From contig NC_053392.1 of assembly GCF_905171765.1 (NCBI RefSeq), positions 406,886,565 through 406,950,564 on the forward strand: a DNA stretch of 64,000 nt. Reading direction: 5' to 3'. The translations under genes and the position numbers were made by a program. Shown piece after piece: positions 12,272 to 23,379 of this stretch. Source of the stretch: Bufo bufo. Taxonomy: Eukaryota > Chordata > Amphibia > Anura > Bufonidae. Within the stretch, counting starts at the first letter, position 1, and the number at the start of each line of letters is the position of its first letter. The notes under the pieces were generated by a model. The model did no database searches. It saw only the letters and a program-made list of their open reading frames with translations, and was not told where the DNA came from.

Positions 12272-13062
12272 TAATGTGGATAAGTGCAAGATAATGCACC
12301 TGGGGCGTAAAAACCCAAGGGCAGAATATAGAATATTTGACACAGTCCTGACCTCAGTATCTGAGGAAAGGGATTTAGGAGTAATTATTTCAGAAGACTT
12401 AAAGGTGGGAAGACAATGTAATAGAGCAGCACGAAATGCCAGCAGAATGCTTGGATGTATAGGGAGAGGTATAAGCAGTAGAAAGAGTGAAGTGCTTATG
12501 CCGCTGTACAGAACACTGGTGAGACCTCACTTGGAGTATTGTGCGCAGTACTGGAGGCCATATCTCCAGAAGGATATAGATACTCTAGAGAGAGTTCAGA
12601 GAAGAGCTACTAAACTAGTACATGGATTGCAGGATAAAACTTACCAGGAAAGGTTAAAGGACCTTAATATGTATAGCTTGGAAGAAAGAAGAGACAGAGG
12701 GGATATGATAGAAACTTTTAAATACATAAAGGGAATCAACTCAGTAAAGGAAGAGAGCATATTTAAAAGAAGAAAAACTACCACAAGAGGACACAGTTTT
12801 AAATTAGAGGGGCAAAGGTTTAAAAGTAATATAAGGAAGTATTACTTTACTGAGAGAGTAGTGGATGCATGGAATAGCCTTCCTGCAGAAGTGGTAGCTG
12901 CAAATACAGTGAAGGGGTTTAAGCATGCATGGGATAGGCATAAGGCCATCCTTCATATAAGATAGGGCCGGGGGCTATCCATAGTATTCAGTATATTGGG
13001 CAGACTAGATGGGCCAAATGGTTCTTATCTGCCGACACATTCTATGTTTCTATGTTTCTATG
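12272..13062 (+). pseudogene. CR1-type LINE, C-terminal RT fragment and 3' tail
   Basis: The open frame from about 12264 to 12965 encodes the CR1-group RT C-terminus, with RTLVRPHLEYCAQYW and LERVQRRATKLV followed by VVDAWNSLPAEVV. The tail TTCTATGTTTCTATG at 13039-13062 is the CR1-like octamer-type 3' end. The element is 5'-truncated as LINEs usually are. It lacks the RT catalytic box and endonuclease. The first codons of the frame read from LTR sequence and are not LINE. Confidence 0.88.
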
Positions 13063-13107
13063 TAATTATTTTTAACAGACCTAACCACTTTTTACTTTGC
13101 TTTGTAA

Positions 13108-16100
13108 ATGCTAACTATGAGGCAAACATCTAATAAGGGACGCAGTCATGGTCGTGGTGGTGGAGCCTCTGGTGCAGGGAGAGGACGTGGCCGTTCTGCC
13201 ACAGCTACACGTCCTACTGAACCTACTACCTCAGGTCCCAGTAGCCGCCAGAATCTACAGCGATATTTGGTCGGGCCTAATGCCGTTCTAAGGATGGTAA
13301 GGCCTGAGCAAGTACAGGCCCTAGTCAATTGGGTGGCCGACAGTGGATCTAGCACGTTCACATTATCTCCCACCCAGTCTTCTGCAGAAAGCGCACAGGT
13401 GGCGCCTGAAACCCATGCCCATCAGTCTGTCACATCACCCCCGTGCATATCGGGGAACCAGTCTGAGCCTCAAGTCATGCAGCAGTCTCTTATGCTGTTT
13501 GAAGACTCTGCTGGCAGGGTTTCCCAAGGGCATCCACCTAGCCCTTCCCCAGGGGTGAAAGACATAGAATGCACTGACGCACAACCACTTATGTTTCCTG
13601 ATGAGGACATGGGAATACCACCTCAGCGCGTCTCTGATGATGACGAAACACAGGTGCCAACTGCTGCGTCTTTCTGCAGTGTGCAGACTGAAAAGGAGGT
13701 CAGGGAGGCGATGCAGTGGACGATGAGGTCCTAGACCCCACATGGAATGAAGGTCGTGCCACTGACTTTCAGAGTTCGGAGGAAGAGGCAGTGGTGAGAC
13801 CGAGCCAACAGCGTAGCAAAAGCAGGAGCAGGGTGCAAAAGCAGAGCAGCCGTCGCCAAAACAGTTCGCCTGCTACTGGCCACCGTCACCGGGGACTGAG
13901 CACACCAAAGGCAGCTTCAAGGAGTTCCCTGGCATGGCACTTCTTCACACAATGTGCTGACGACAAGACCCGAGTGGTTTGCATGCTGTGCCATCAGAGC
14001 CTGAAGCGAGGCATTAACGTTCTGAACCTTAGCACAACCTGCATGACCAGGCATCTACATGCGAGACACGGGCTGCAGTGGAGTAAGCACCTTCAAAACC
14101 AAGAAAGGGCTAAGGCCCCTCCTGCTCCCTCTTCTGCTGCTGCCTCGGCCTCCTCCTCCGCCTCTGGAGGAACGTTGGCACCTGCCGCCCAGCAAACAGA
14201 GGATGTGCCACCAACAACACCACCTCCGTCACCAAGCATCTCCACCATGTCACACGGAAGCGTTCAGCTCTCCATCTCACAAACCTTTGAGAGAAAGCGT
14301 AAATTCCCACCTAGCCACCCTCGATCCCTGGCCCTGAATGCCAGCAATTCTAAACTGCTGGCCTTTGAAATGCTATCATTCAGGCTGGTGGAGAAGGATA
14401 GCTTCAAACAACTCATGTCGCTTGCTTTCCCACAGTACGTCGTTCCCAGCCGCCACTACTTCTCCAGGAGAGCCGTGCTCTCCCTGCAAACCAAGTATCG
14501 GATAAAATCAAGTGTGCACTGCGCAACGCCATCCGTGGCGAGGTCCACCTAACCACAGATACGTGGACCAGTAAGCACGGCCAGGGACGCTATATCTCCC
14601 TAACTGCACACTGGGTAAATGTAGTGGCGGCTGGGCCCCAGGCGGAGAGCTGCTTGGCGCACGTCTTTCCGCCGCCAAGGATCGCAGGGCATCATTCTTT
14701 GCCTCCTGTTGCCTCCTCTTCCTACTCGGCTTCCTCCTCCTCTTCTACCACCTCCTCAACCGGTCAGCGACAGACCTTCACCACCAACTTCAGCACAGCC
14801 AGGGGTAAACGTCAGCAGGCTGTTCTGAAACTAATGTGTTTTGGGGACAGGCCCCACACCGCGCAGGAGTTGTGGCGGGTTATAGAACACAACAGACCAA
14901 CGAGTGGTTGCTGCCAGTGAGCCTCAAGCCCGGCCTGGTGGTGTGCGATAATGGGCGAAATCTCGTTGCAGCTCTGGGACTAGCCGGTTTGACGCACATC
15001 CCTTGCCTGGCGCATGTGCTGAATTTGGTGGTGCAGAAATTCATTCACAACTACCCCGACAAGTCTGAGCTGCTGCATAAAGTGCGGGCCGTCTGTGCGC
15101 ACTTCCGGCGTTCTCATCCTGCCGCCGCTCGGCTGTTTGCTCTACAGCATAACTTCGGCCTTCCCGCTCATCGCCTCAGGTGCCCACCAGGTGGAACTCC
15201 ACCTTGCACATGCTGGAGAGACTGTGCGAGCAGCAGCAGGCCATAGTGGAGTTTCAGCTGCAGCACGCACGGGTCTGTCGCACTGCGGAACAGCACCACT
15301 TCACCACCAATGACTGGGACTCCATGCGAGACCTGTGTGCCCTGTTGCGCTGTTTTGAGTACTCCACCAACATGGCCAGTGGCGATGACGCCGTTATCAG
15401 CGTTACAATACCACTTCTATGTCTCCTTGAGAAAACACTTAGGGCGATGATGGAAGAGGATGTGGCGCAGGAAGAGGAGGAGGAAGAGGGGTCATCTCTA
15501 ACACTTTCAGGCCAGTGTTTTAGAAGTGTCTCAGAAAGAGGATTTTTGCAACAGCAGAGGCCAGGTACAAATTTGGCCAGCCAGGGCCCACTACTGGAGG
15601 AGGAGGAGGATGGGGATGAAGCATGTTCACAGCGGGGTGGCATCCAACGCAGCTCGGGCCCATCACTGGTGTTTGGCTGGGGGGATACAGAGGATGAATA
15701 TATGCCTCCCACAGAGGACAGCTTGTCCTTACCTCTGGGCAACCTGGCACACATGAGCGACTACATGCTGCAGTGCCTGCGCAACGACTGCAGAGTTGCC
15801 CACATTTTAACGTGTGCTGACTACTGGGTGGCCACCCTGCTGGATCCCCATTCCAACGACAATGTGCCATCCTTAATTCCCTCACTGGAGCGTGATCGGA
15901 AGATGCGCGACTACAGGCGCACGCTGGTAGACGCGCTCCTGAGAGCATTCCCGACTGATGCCGGGGGACAAGTGGAAGCACAAGGCGAAGGCAGGGGAGG
16001 AGGAAGAGGTCGCCAATGCAGCTGTGTCAGCGCCAGAAACTCAGAAGGCAGGGTTAGCATGGCCGACATGTGGAAAAGCTTTGTCACCTCGCCGCAACAA

Positions 16101-16436
16101 CCGGCCCCAACTGCTGATATGGAGCGTGTTAGCAGGAGGCAGCATTTGAACAACATGGTGGAACAGTACCTGTGCACACGCCTACACGTACTGACTGATG
16201 GTTCTGCCCCATTCAACTTCTGGGTCTCCAAATTGTCCACATGGCCAGAGCTTGCCCTGTATGCCTTGGAGGTGTTGGCCTGCCCTGCAGCCAGTGTACT
16301 CTCTGAATGTGTATTTAGCACGGCAGGAGGCGTCATTACAGACAGACGCAGCCGCCTGTCCACAGCTAACGTGGACAAGCTCACATTCATTAAAATGAAC
16401 CAGGCTTGGATCCCACAACTACCTTGTGCAGAATAG
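13108..16436 (+). pseudogene. hAT1 transposase (BED finger, hAT family), frameshifted
   Basis: The start MLTMRQTS is followed by a Gly/Arg-rich tail. A long Ser/Pro/acidic linker follows, then a BED-type zinc finger (about 13930-14070; CMLCHQSL with TRHLHARH). Next come TTDTWTS (first catalytic aspartate, ~14555), VVCDNGRN with CLAHVLNLVV (~14940-15030), an acidic insert, and the hAT C-terminal dimerisation block FSTAGGVITDRRSRLSTANV. Frame changes occur at about 13700 (16-bp loss relative to hAT2), about 14490 (1-bp loss), about 14880 and about 15180 (7-bp loss). A full protein would cut and rejoin element ends in the nucleus; this copy cannot. Confidence 0.92.
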
Positions 16437-16860
16437 ACATTTATACCACCATCAAACATACATTCTTGTACTCAAGTCAAGTGCAATGATTCTTTGTTTT
16501 CTTTTTTTTATTTGTCCCAATATTTTGGGGGCTACCTACGCCAATAAAAAGTAAAAAATAACATTGTTGGCTACCTCCTCCTCCATTGCTGCCACCACCT
16601 ACAACACCACATTCACCGCCTCCTCAACCTCCGACTCCATATCCACCTCCTTCTCTGAGTTGCAGGTTAATAATTTGTAATTTTTTGTTATTTTATTTCA
16701 TTTGAAGTTATTTCCCTATCCACATTTGACATGCTCTTAAGCACATTTTACTGCCTTTTACATCCCTCTAGCCTTTTCAAGGACTATTTTAGAGCAATTT
16801 TAATACAAAAATGTGTCAATTTTAGTGCCTTAAATTGAAAATATTCTTATTTTCAATTGT
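16437..16860 (+). other. hAT1 region between transposase stop and satellite
   Basis: Non-coding. It contains a CCTCC/CCACC-rich stretch (16570-16660) also seen after the duplicated 3' fragment (19690-19800), plus T-rich sequence. AATAAA at about 16541 could serve as the transposase polyadenylation signal. Confidence 0.5.
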
Positions 16861-19245
16861 CGGGTGACATTTTACCATTTTTGGCGTATACAAATCCCTG
16901 CTGTGCCTGGGTGACAGGGGCCTAAATCTCTCAAAATCCTCTGTTCTATTGCTGAGTGACATGAAGCCCCTTTTGCCGTGAATGAACCCCTGCTGTGCAA
17001 GGGTGACAGGGGCCTAAATCTCTCAAACTCCTCTGTTCTATTGCTGGGTGACAAGAACCCCCTTTTGCCGTGAATGAACCCCTGCTGTGCCTGGGTGACA
17101 TGGGCCTAAATCTCTCAAAATCCTCTGTTCTATTGCTGGGTGACAAGATCCCCCTTTTGCCATGAATGAACCCCTGCAGTGCCTGGTTGACATTGGCCTC
17201 GTTCTCTCAAAATCCTCTGTTCTATTGCTGGGTGACATGAACCCCCTTTTGCCATGAATGAACCCCTGCTGTGCAATGGTGACAGGGGCCTAAATCTCTC
17301 AAAATCCTCTGTTCTATTGCTGGGTGACATGTACCCCCTTTTGCCGTGAATGAACCCCTGCTGTGCCTGGGTGACATGGGCCTAAATCTCTCAAAATCCT
17401 CTGTTCTATTGCTGGGTGACATGAACCCCCTTTTGCCGTAAATTAACTCCTATTGTGCCTGGGTGACAGGGGCCTAAATCTCTCAAACTCCTCTGTTCTA
17501 TTGCTGGGTTACAAGAACCCACTTTTGCCGTGAATGAACCCCTGCTGTGCAATGGTGACAGGGGCCTAAATCTCTCAAAATCCTCTGTTCTATTGCTGGG
17601 TGACAAGAACTCACTTTTGTCGTGAATGAACCCCTGCTGTGCCTGGGTGACATGGGCCTAAATCTCTCAAAATCCTCTGTTCTATTGCTGGGTGACATGA
17701 ACCCCCTTTTGCCGTAAATTAACCCCTATTGTGCCTGGGTGACAGGGGCCTAAATCTCTCAAAATCGTCTGTTCTATTGCTGGGTTACAAGAACCCACTT
17801 TTGCCATGAATGAACCCCTGCAGTGCCTGGTTGACATTGGCCTCGTTCTCTCAAAATCCTCTGTTCTATTGCTGGGTGACATGAACCCCCTTTTGCCGTG
17901 AATGAACCCCTGCTGTGCAATGGTGACAGGGGCCTAAATCTCTCAAAATCCTCTGTTCTATTGCTGGGTGACATGTACCCCCTTTTGCCGTGAATGAACC
18001 CCTGCTGTGCCTGGGTGACATGGGCCTAAATCTCTCAAAATCCTCTATTCTATTGCTGGGTGACATGAACCCACTTTTGCCGTAAATTAACCCCTATTGT
18101 GCCTGGGTGACAGGGGCCGAAATCTCTCAAACTCCTCTGTTCTATTGCTGGGTTACAAGAACCCACTTTTGCCGTGAATGAACCCCTGCTGTGCAATGGT
18201 GACAGGGGCCTAAATCTCTCAAAATCCTCTGTTCTATTGCTGGGTGACAAGAACTCACTTTTGTCGTGAATGAACCCCTGCTGTGCCTGGGTGACATGGG
18301 CCTAAATCTCTCAAAATCCTCTGTTCTATTGCTGGGTGACATGAACCCCCTTTTGCCATAAATTAACCCCTATTGTGCCTGGGTGACAGGGGCCTAAATC
18401 TCTCAAAATCGTCTGTTCTATTGCTGGGTTACAAGAACCCACTTTTGCCATGAATGAACCCCTGCAGTGCCTGGTTGACATTGGCCTCGTTCTCTCAAAA
18501 TCCTCTGTTCTATTGCTGGGTGACATGAACCCCCTTTTGCCGTGAATGAACCCCTGCTGTGCAATGGTGACAGGGGCCTAAATCTCTCAAAATCCTCTGT
18601 TCTATTGCTGGGTGACATGTACCCCCTTTTGCCGTGAATGAACCCCTGCTGTGCCTGGGTGACATGGGCCTAAATCTCTCAAAATCCTCTGTTCTATTGC
18701 TGGGTGACATGAACCCCCTTTTGCCGTAAATTAACCCCTATTGTGCCTGGGTGACAGGGGCCTAAATCTCTCAAACTCCTCTGTTCTATTGCTGGGTTAC
18801 AAGAACCCACTTTTGCCGTGAATGAACCCCTGCTGTGCAATGGTGACAGGGGCCTAAATCTCTCAAAATCCTCTGTTCTATTGCTGGGTGACAAGAACTC
18901 ACTTTTGTCGTGAATGAACCCCTGCTGTGCCTGGGTGACATGGGCCTAAATCTCTCAAAATCCTCTGTTCTATTGCTGGGTGACATGAACCCCCTTTTGC
19001 CGTAAATTAACCCCTATTGTGCCTGGGTGACAGGGGCCTAAATCTCTCAAAATCGTCTGTTCTATTGCTGGGTTACAAGAACCCACTTTTGCCGTGAATG
19101 AACCCCTGCTGTGCCTGGGTGACATGGGCCTAAATCTCTCAAAATCCTCTGTTCTATTGCTGGGTGACAAGATCCCCCTTTTGCCGTGAATGAACCCCTG
19201 CTCTGCATTGCTGACAGGGAACTAAATTTAGTGAAAACATCTGTT
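16860..19245 (+). repeat. hAT1 3' satellite: 92-bp monomer with 644-bp higher-order repeat
   Basis: About 26 monomers of 92 bp are built around CTCTGTTCTATTGCTGGGTG and TGAATGAACCCCTGCTGTGC. Diagnostic variants recur every 644 bp (7 monomers): the monomer with CAGTGCCTGGTTGACATTGG and CTCGTTCTC starts at 17157, 17801 and 18445. The expected next copy near 19089 has been replaced by another monomer type. Minus-strand 66-codon frames through the array are by-products of the repeat. Confidence 0.95.
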
Positions 19246-19600
19246 ACTGATCGGAAGATGCGCGACTACAAGCGCATGCTGCTGATGGCATTCCCACCTG
19301 ACAGCGGGGGCACAGTGGAAGCACAAGGCGAAGGCAGTGGAGGAGGAAGAGGTCGCCAACGCAGCTGGGGCACCGCCAGCACCTGAGAAGGCAGGGTTAG
19401 CATGGCCCAAATCTGGAAAAGCTTTGTCAGCCTTGGAGGTGCTGACCTGCCCTGCAGCCAGTGTATAGTGTGAACGTGTGTTTAGCACGGCAGAGAGCAT
19501 TATCACAGGCCACAGCCAATGTGGACAAGCTTACGTTTATTAAAATGAACCAGGCATTGATCCCACAGGACTTGTCCGTACCTTGTGCAGAATAGACATT
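19246..19600 (+). pseudogene. Second, internally deleted copy of a hAT transposase 3' end
   Basis: From GATCGGAAGATGCGCGACTA the sequence repeats the last part of the transposase (compare 15895-16436). It jumps directly from AAAAGCTTTGTCA to GCCTTGGAGGTG, skipping about 160 bp, and ends CCTTGTGCAGAATAG. The same CC-rich downstream stretch follows. It lies beyond the 92-bp array, so hAT1 carries two transposase 3' ends. It is closer in places to hAT2 (ATCCCACAGGACTTGTCC) than to the hAT1 transposase. Confidence 0.85.
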
Positions 19601-20606
19601 TAAACCAGCCTAAACCATCCATTCTTGTACTCATGTGCACTTATTCTTTGTTTTAATTTGTTATATGTCCCAATATAAAAAATAACACAAATCAGTGTTG
19701 GCTACCTATTCCTCCTTCACCGCCGCTTCCACCTACACCGCCACGTCAACCTACACTGCCACATCCACCCATCCACCGCCTCCTCAACCTCCTACTCCTA
19801 GATCCAGATTGTTATTTTTAATTTTTCTGTATTTTATGTTATTTTAAGTCATTTCCCTATCCACATTTGTTTGCAGAACAGTTGCCATGCTCTTAAGCAC
19901 ATTTTGATGCCTTTTGCAGCCCTCTAGCCCTTTCCAGGACTATTTTAGAGCCATTTAGTGCCCAAAAGTTCGGGTCCCCATTGACTTCAATGGGGTTCGG
20001 AGTCAAGTTCGGGTCCCGAACCCAAACTTTTTTTTCAAGTTCGGCCGAACTCGTCGAACCCGAACATCCAGGTGTCCGCTCAACTCTACAAGCGATCAAA
20101 AAGTCATACGCACCCCAAAATAGTGCCAATCAAACCGTCATCTCATCCCGCAAAAATCATACCCTACCCAAGATATTTGCCCAAAAACTGAAAAACCTAT
20201 GGCTCTCAGACTATGGAGACACTAAAACATGATTTTTTTTGTTTCAAAAATGAAATCATTGTTTAAAACTTACATAAATAAAAAAATAGTATACATATTA
20301 GGTATCGCTGCGTCCGTGACAACCTGCTCTATAAAAATATTACATGATCTAACTAGAGATGTCCCGAACTATTCGCCGGCGAACAGTTCCCGGCGAACGT
20401 AGCTTGTTCGCGTTCGCCGCATTCGCCGCAGCGGGCGAACATATGCGATGTTCGGTCCGCCCCCTATTCATCATCATTGAGCAAACTTTGACCCTGTACC
20501 TCACAGTCAGCAGACACATTCCAGCCAATCAGCAGCATACCCTCCCTCCCAGACCCTCCCACCTCCTGGACAGCATCCATTTTAGATTCATTCGGAAGCT
20601 GCAGTC

Positions 20607-21040
20607 TTAGGCCTCATGCACACGGCCGTTGTGTGCGTCCGCGGCCGTTGTTCCGTTTTCCGTTTTTTTTCGCAGACCCATTGACTTTCAATGGGTCCGT
20701 GGAAAAATCTGAAAATGCACCGTTTAGCTTCCGCGTCCGTGATGCGTTTTTCCAGTCCGTATTTTTTTCACGGACAATGGTTCACGGACCCATTCAAGTC
20801 AATGGGTCCGTGAAAAATCACGGATGCACACAAGATAGTCATCCGTGTTCGTGATCCGTGTCCGTTTTTCCTATCATTTTCAATGCAAACTTGACTTAGT
20901 TTTCTTTTCCACTTTTCATGTCCGTGGATCCTCCAAAAATCAAGGAAGATGCACGGGAGAAAAAACGGTCACAGATCACGGAACAACGGAAATCCGTTTT
21001 GCGGACCGCAAAAAAAAACGGTCGTGTGCATGAGGCCTAA
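20607..21040. mobile_element. 434-bp foldback MITE
   Basis: It starts TTAGGCCTCATGCACACG and ends with the exact reverse complement. The interior holds further inverted blocks around CAATGGGTCCGTG. There is no coding capacity. No clear direct-repeat TSD is visible, so the superfamily (Harbinger or another) is unresolved. Confidence 0.8.
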
Positions 21041-21239
21041 GTGAGAGGAGGGACAGTGTAGCTGCTGCAGATTTAATAGGGAAATCGATAGATAGGCCAG
21101 TGTATTCAGTGTCCACTCCAGTCCTGAAAGACTCATCTGATCTCTGATGTAAGGACAGCGTCCTGACAGCACCCCAAAAAGCCCTTTTGAGGGCTAGTAC
21201 ATCAGTCTGCTTTTTTTTTTTTTCCTCTGTAATCTAATT

Positions 21240-21693
21240 GCAGTTGCCTGCCAGCGTGTGTGTCAGGCCCTGCCAGTGCACAGTGTCACCAGTGCAACTC
21301 ATATCTGGTGGAACAGTAGATTACATTTAAAAAAACAACAACAATTTTGACTGTAATATAATAGCAGTCAGTTGCCTGCAAGCGTGTGTGTTTCAGGCCC
21401 TGCAATTGCGCAATGTCACCAGTGCCACTCATATTTGGTGTCACAATAGATTACATAAAAAAAAAAAAACTATTTGGACTGTAATATAATAGCAGTCAGT
21501 TGCCTGCAAGCGTGTGTGTTTCAGGCCCTGCAAGTGCACAGTGTCACCAGTGCAACTCATATCTGGTGTCACAGTAGATTACATAAAAAAAAACAAAAAA
21601 CTATTTTGACTGTAATATAATAGCAGTCAGATACCTGAAAGCGTGTGTGTTTCAGGCCCTGCAAGTGCACAGTGTCACCAGTGCCACTCATAT
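21240..21693 (+). repeat. hAT3 5' tandem repeat, ~130-bp unit, ~4 copies
   Basis: CAGTGTCACC or its variant occurs at 21281, 21411, 21539 and 21670. The unit includes TTGCCTGCAAGCGTGTGTG, TTTCAGGCCCTGCAA and GTCACAGTAGATTACAT. hAT2 inserted in the last unit and the sequence continues at 32151. Confidence 0.88.
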
Positions 21694-21918
21694 CTAGTGT
21701 CTAGGGATGAGCGAACCCGAACTGTATAGTTCGGGTTCGTACTGAATTTTGGGGTGTCCGTGACACGGATCCGAACCCGAACATTTTCGTAAAAGTTTGG
21801 GTTCGGTGTTTGGCGCTTTCTTGGCGCTTTTTGAAAGGCTGCAAAGCAGCCAATCAACAAGCATCATACTACTTACCCCAAGAGGCCATCACAGCCAGGC
21901 CTACTATTGGCATGGCTG

Positions 21919-21960
21919 TGATTGGCCAGTGCAGCATGTGACCCAGCCTCTATATAAGCT
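21919..21960 (+). promoter_or_regulatory. hAT2 promoter: CCAAT box and TATA box
   Basis: GATTGGCCAG is followed by CCTCTATATAAGCTTGG, with TATATAA at 21951-21957. The spacing and position upstream of the transposase match the corresponding hAT1 region. Function is inferred from sequence only. Confidence 0.6.
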
Positions 21961-22219
21961 TGGGTCACGTAGCGCTGCACGTCACTCTGCTGATACAAGC
22001 GTAGGGAGAGGTTGCAGCTGCGACGTTAGGGCGAGATTAGGCAGTGATTAACTTCTCCAAAAGACTTCCTTCAGTGATCGATCTACAGCTGTGGATCATT
22101 GAACTGCTGCTATTCAATTACTCAGTGTTTTTAGGCTGCCCAGAGCGTTTTTATATCACTTTTTTCTGGGGTGATCGGCGGCCATTTTGTGGCTTGTGGT
22201 GCGCCAGCACAAGCTACCA

Positions 22220-22978
22220 CCAAGTACATTTAACCATCAATAGTGTGGTTATTTTTTGCTATATCCTACATCAGGGTCAAGCTTTCATCAAGTGCATTTA
22301 ACCATCAATAGTGTGGTTATTTTTTGGCCATATACTACATCAGGGGCAAGCTGAGCCTGTGTCACCCAAGTGCATTTAACCATCAATAGTGTGGTTATTT
22401 TTTGGCCATATACTACATCAGGGTCAAGCTTTCATCAAGTGCATTTAACCATCAATAGTGTGGTTATTTTTTGGACATATACTACATCAGGGGAAAGTTG
22501 AGCCTGTCACCCAGCGCCTAAAAAATAGGCCTCACATTTATATTCATCCAAATCTGTACTGTTTAAGCAGGTCAAGTTATTTTTTGTGACCGTCAAAGCA
22601 CAGTTTTTGTTCTGGGTTGAAAAACAATTCCCAAATTTGCAATTCTCAAAATTAGTGGTTTCTGCTGTATCAGGCCTACTTTAAATCTATCCCTAAAAGG
22701 GTATATTATATTCAAGGTGCTGATAGGGTAATTCTCAAAGACTTAACACACACGCTACAGTGCAAATCCAAGTCTAATTCTGTGATTAAACGTATACCTG
22801 TCACCCAGCACCTAAAAAATAGGCCTCACATTTATATTCATCCAAATCTGTACTGTCTTAGCTGGTCAAGTTATTTTTTGTGACCGTCAAAGCACAGTTT
22901 TTGTTCTGGGTTGAAAAACAATTCCCAAATTTGCAATTCTCAAAATTAGTGGTTTCTGCTGTATCAGGCCTACTTTAA
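22220..22978 (+). repeat. hAT2 5' tandem repeats (68/78-bp units, then a ~290-bp unit)
   Basis: CATTTAACCATCAATAGTGTGG recurs at about 22227, 22295, 22373 and 22442, alternating 68- and 78-bp units. From 22509 a ~290-bp unit follows (ACCCAGCGCCTAAAAAATAG to GTGATTAAACGTATACCTGTC). Its second copy is interrupted at 22978 by the piggyBac-like element and resumes at 26646. A third start follows at about 26765. Confidence 0.88.
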
Positions 22979-23132
22979 CCACCTCCGGACCGCCTAACGC
23001 AGGATCGCGTTCCGGAGGTGGCAGCGCTGCGCACAGTCACGCATACATGCGTCATCTCGCGAGACGCGAGACTTCCTGTGAACGCGCGCACACAGGCGCG
23101 CGCGCTCACAGGAACGGAAGGTAAGAGAGTTG

Positions 23133-23292
23133 ATCTCCAGCCTGCCAGCGGCGATCGTTCGCTGGCAGGCTGGAGATGTGTTTTTTTTAACCCCTAACAG
23201 GTATATTAGACGCTGTTTTGATAACAGCGTCTAATATACCTGCTACCTGGTCCTCTGGTGGTCCCCTTTGTTTGGATCGACCACCAGAGGAC
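23133..23292. repeat. Three consecutive near-perfect hairpins
   Basis: Hairpin 1 is 23133-23177 (18-bp stem, ATCTCCAGCCTGCCAGCG and its complement, 9-nt loop). Hairpin 2 is 23199-23241 (19-bp stem from AGGTATATTAGACGCTGTT). Hairpin 3 is 23250-23292 (12-bp stem from GTCCTCTGGTGG with a longer loop). All are inside the TTAA element. Whether they are transcribed is unknown. Confidence 0.85.
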
Positions 23293-23379
23293 ACAGGTAG
23301 CTCAGTAAAGTAGCACCAAGCACCACTACACTACACTACACCCCCCCCGTCACTTATTAACCCCTTTTTAGCCCCTGAT

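Larger units (their letters stand above)
3673..20088 (+). mobile_element. hAT1: hAT DNA transposon with nested retrovirus
   Basis: The left end is TAGAATTGAGTGAACCCGAAC. The right end, read inward, is TAGAGTTGAGCGGACACCTG. The flanks carry a perfect 8-bp TSD, CAAGCGAT, at 3665-3672 and 20089-20096; 8 bp is the hAT hallmark. The element is 16.4 kb now and about 8.5 kb after removing the nested insertion 5104-13062. The order is left end, promoter-like region, 95-bp minisatellite, BED/hAT transposase, 92-bp satellite, a duplicated transposase 3' fragment, and right end. It is a close relative of hAT2: the first ~300 bp, the transposase and the ends can be aligned by eye. Confidence 0.93.

Noticed and set aside
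13615..13665. CTGATGATGACGAAACACAGG as a hammerhead
   Set aside because: It lies in the hAT1 transposase linker and has no stem II or stem I.
16872..19170. About 20 minus-strand 66-codon frames starting MSPSNRTEDFER
   Set aside because: Same frame repeated through the 92-bp satellite; no start context or family match, and 92 is not a multiple of three, so each frame ends in the next unit.
16860..19245. Possible CRISPR array
   Set aside because: Repeats are contiguous 92-bp satellite monomers without unique spacers, in a eukaryotic transposon.
20604..21043. TTA/TAA as the TSD of the 434-bp MITE
   Set aside because: Left TTA and right TAA are parts of the inverted ends, not a direct repeat.
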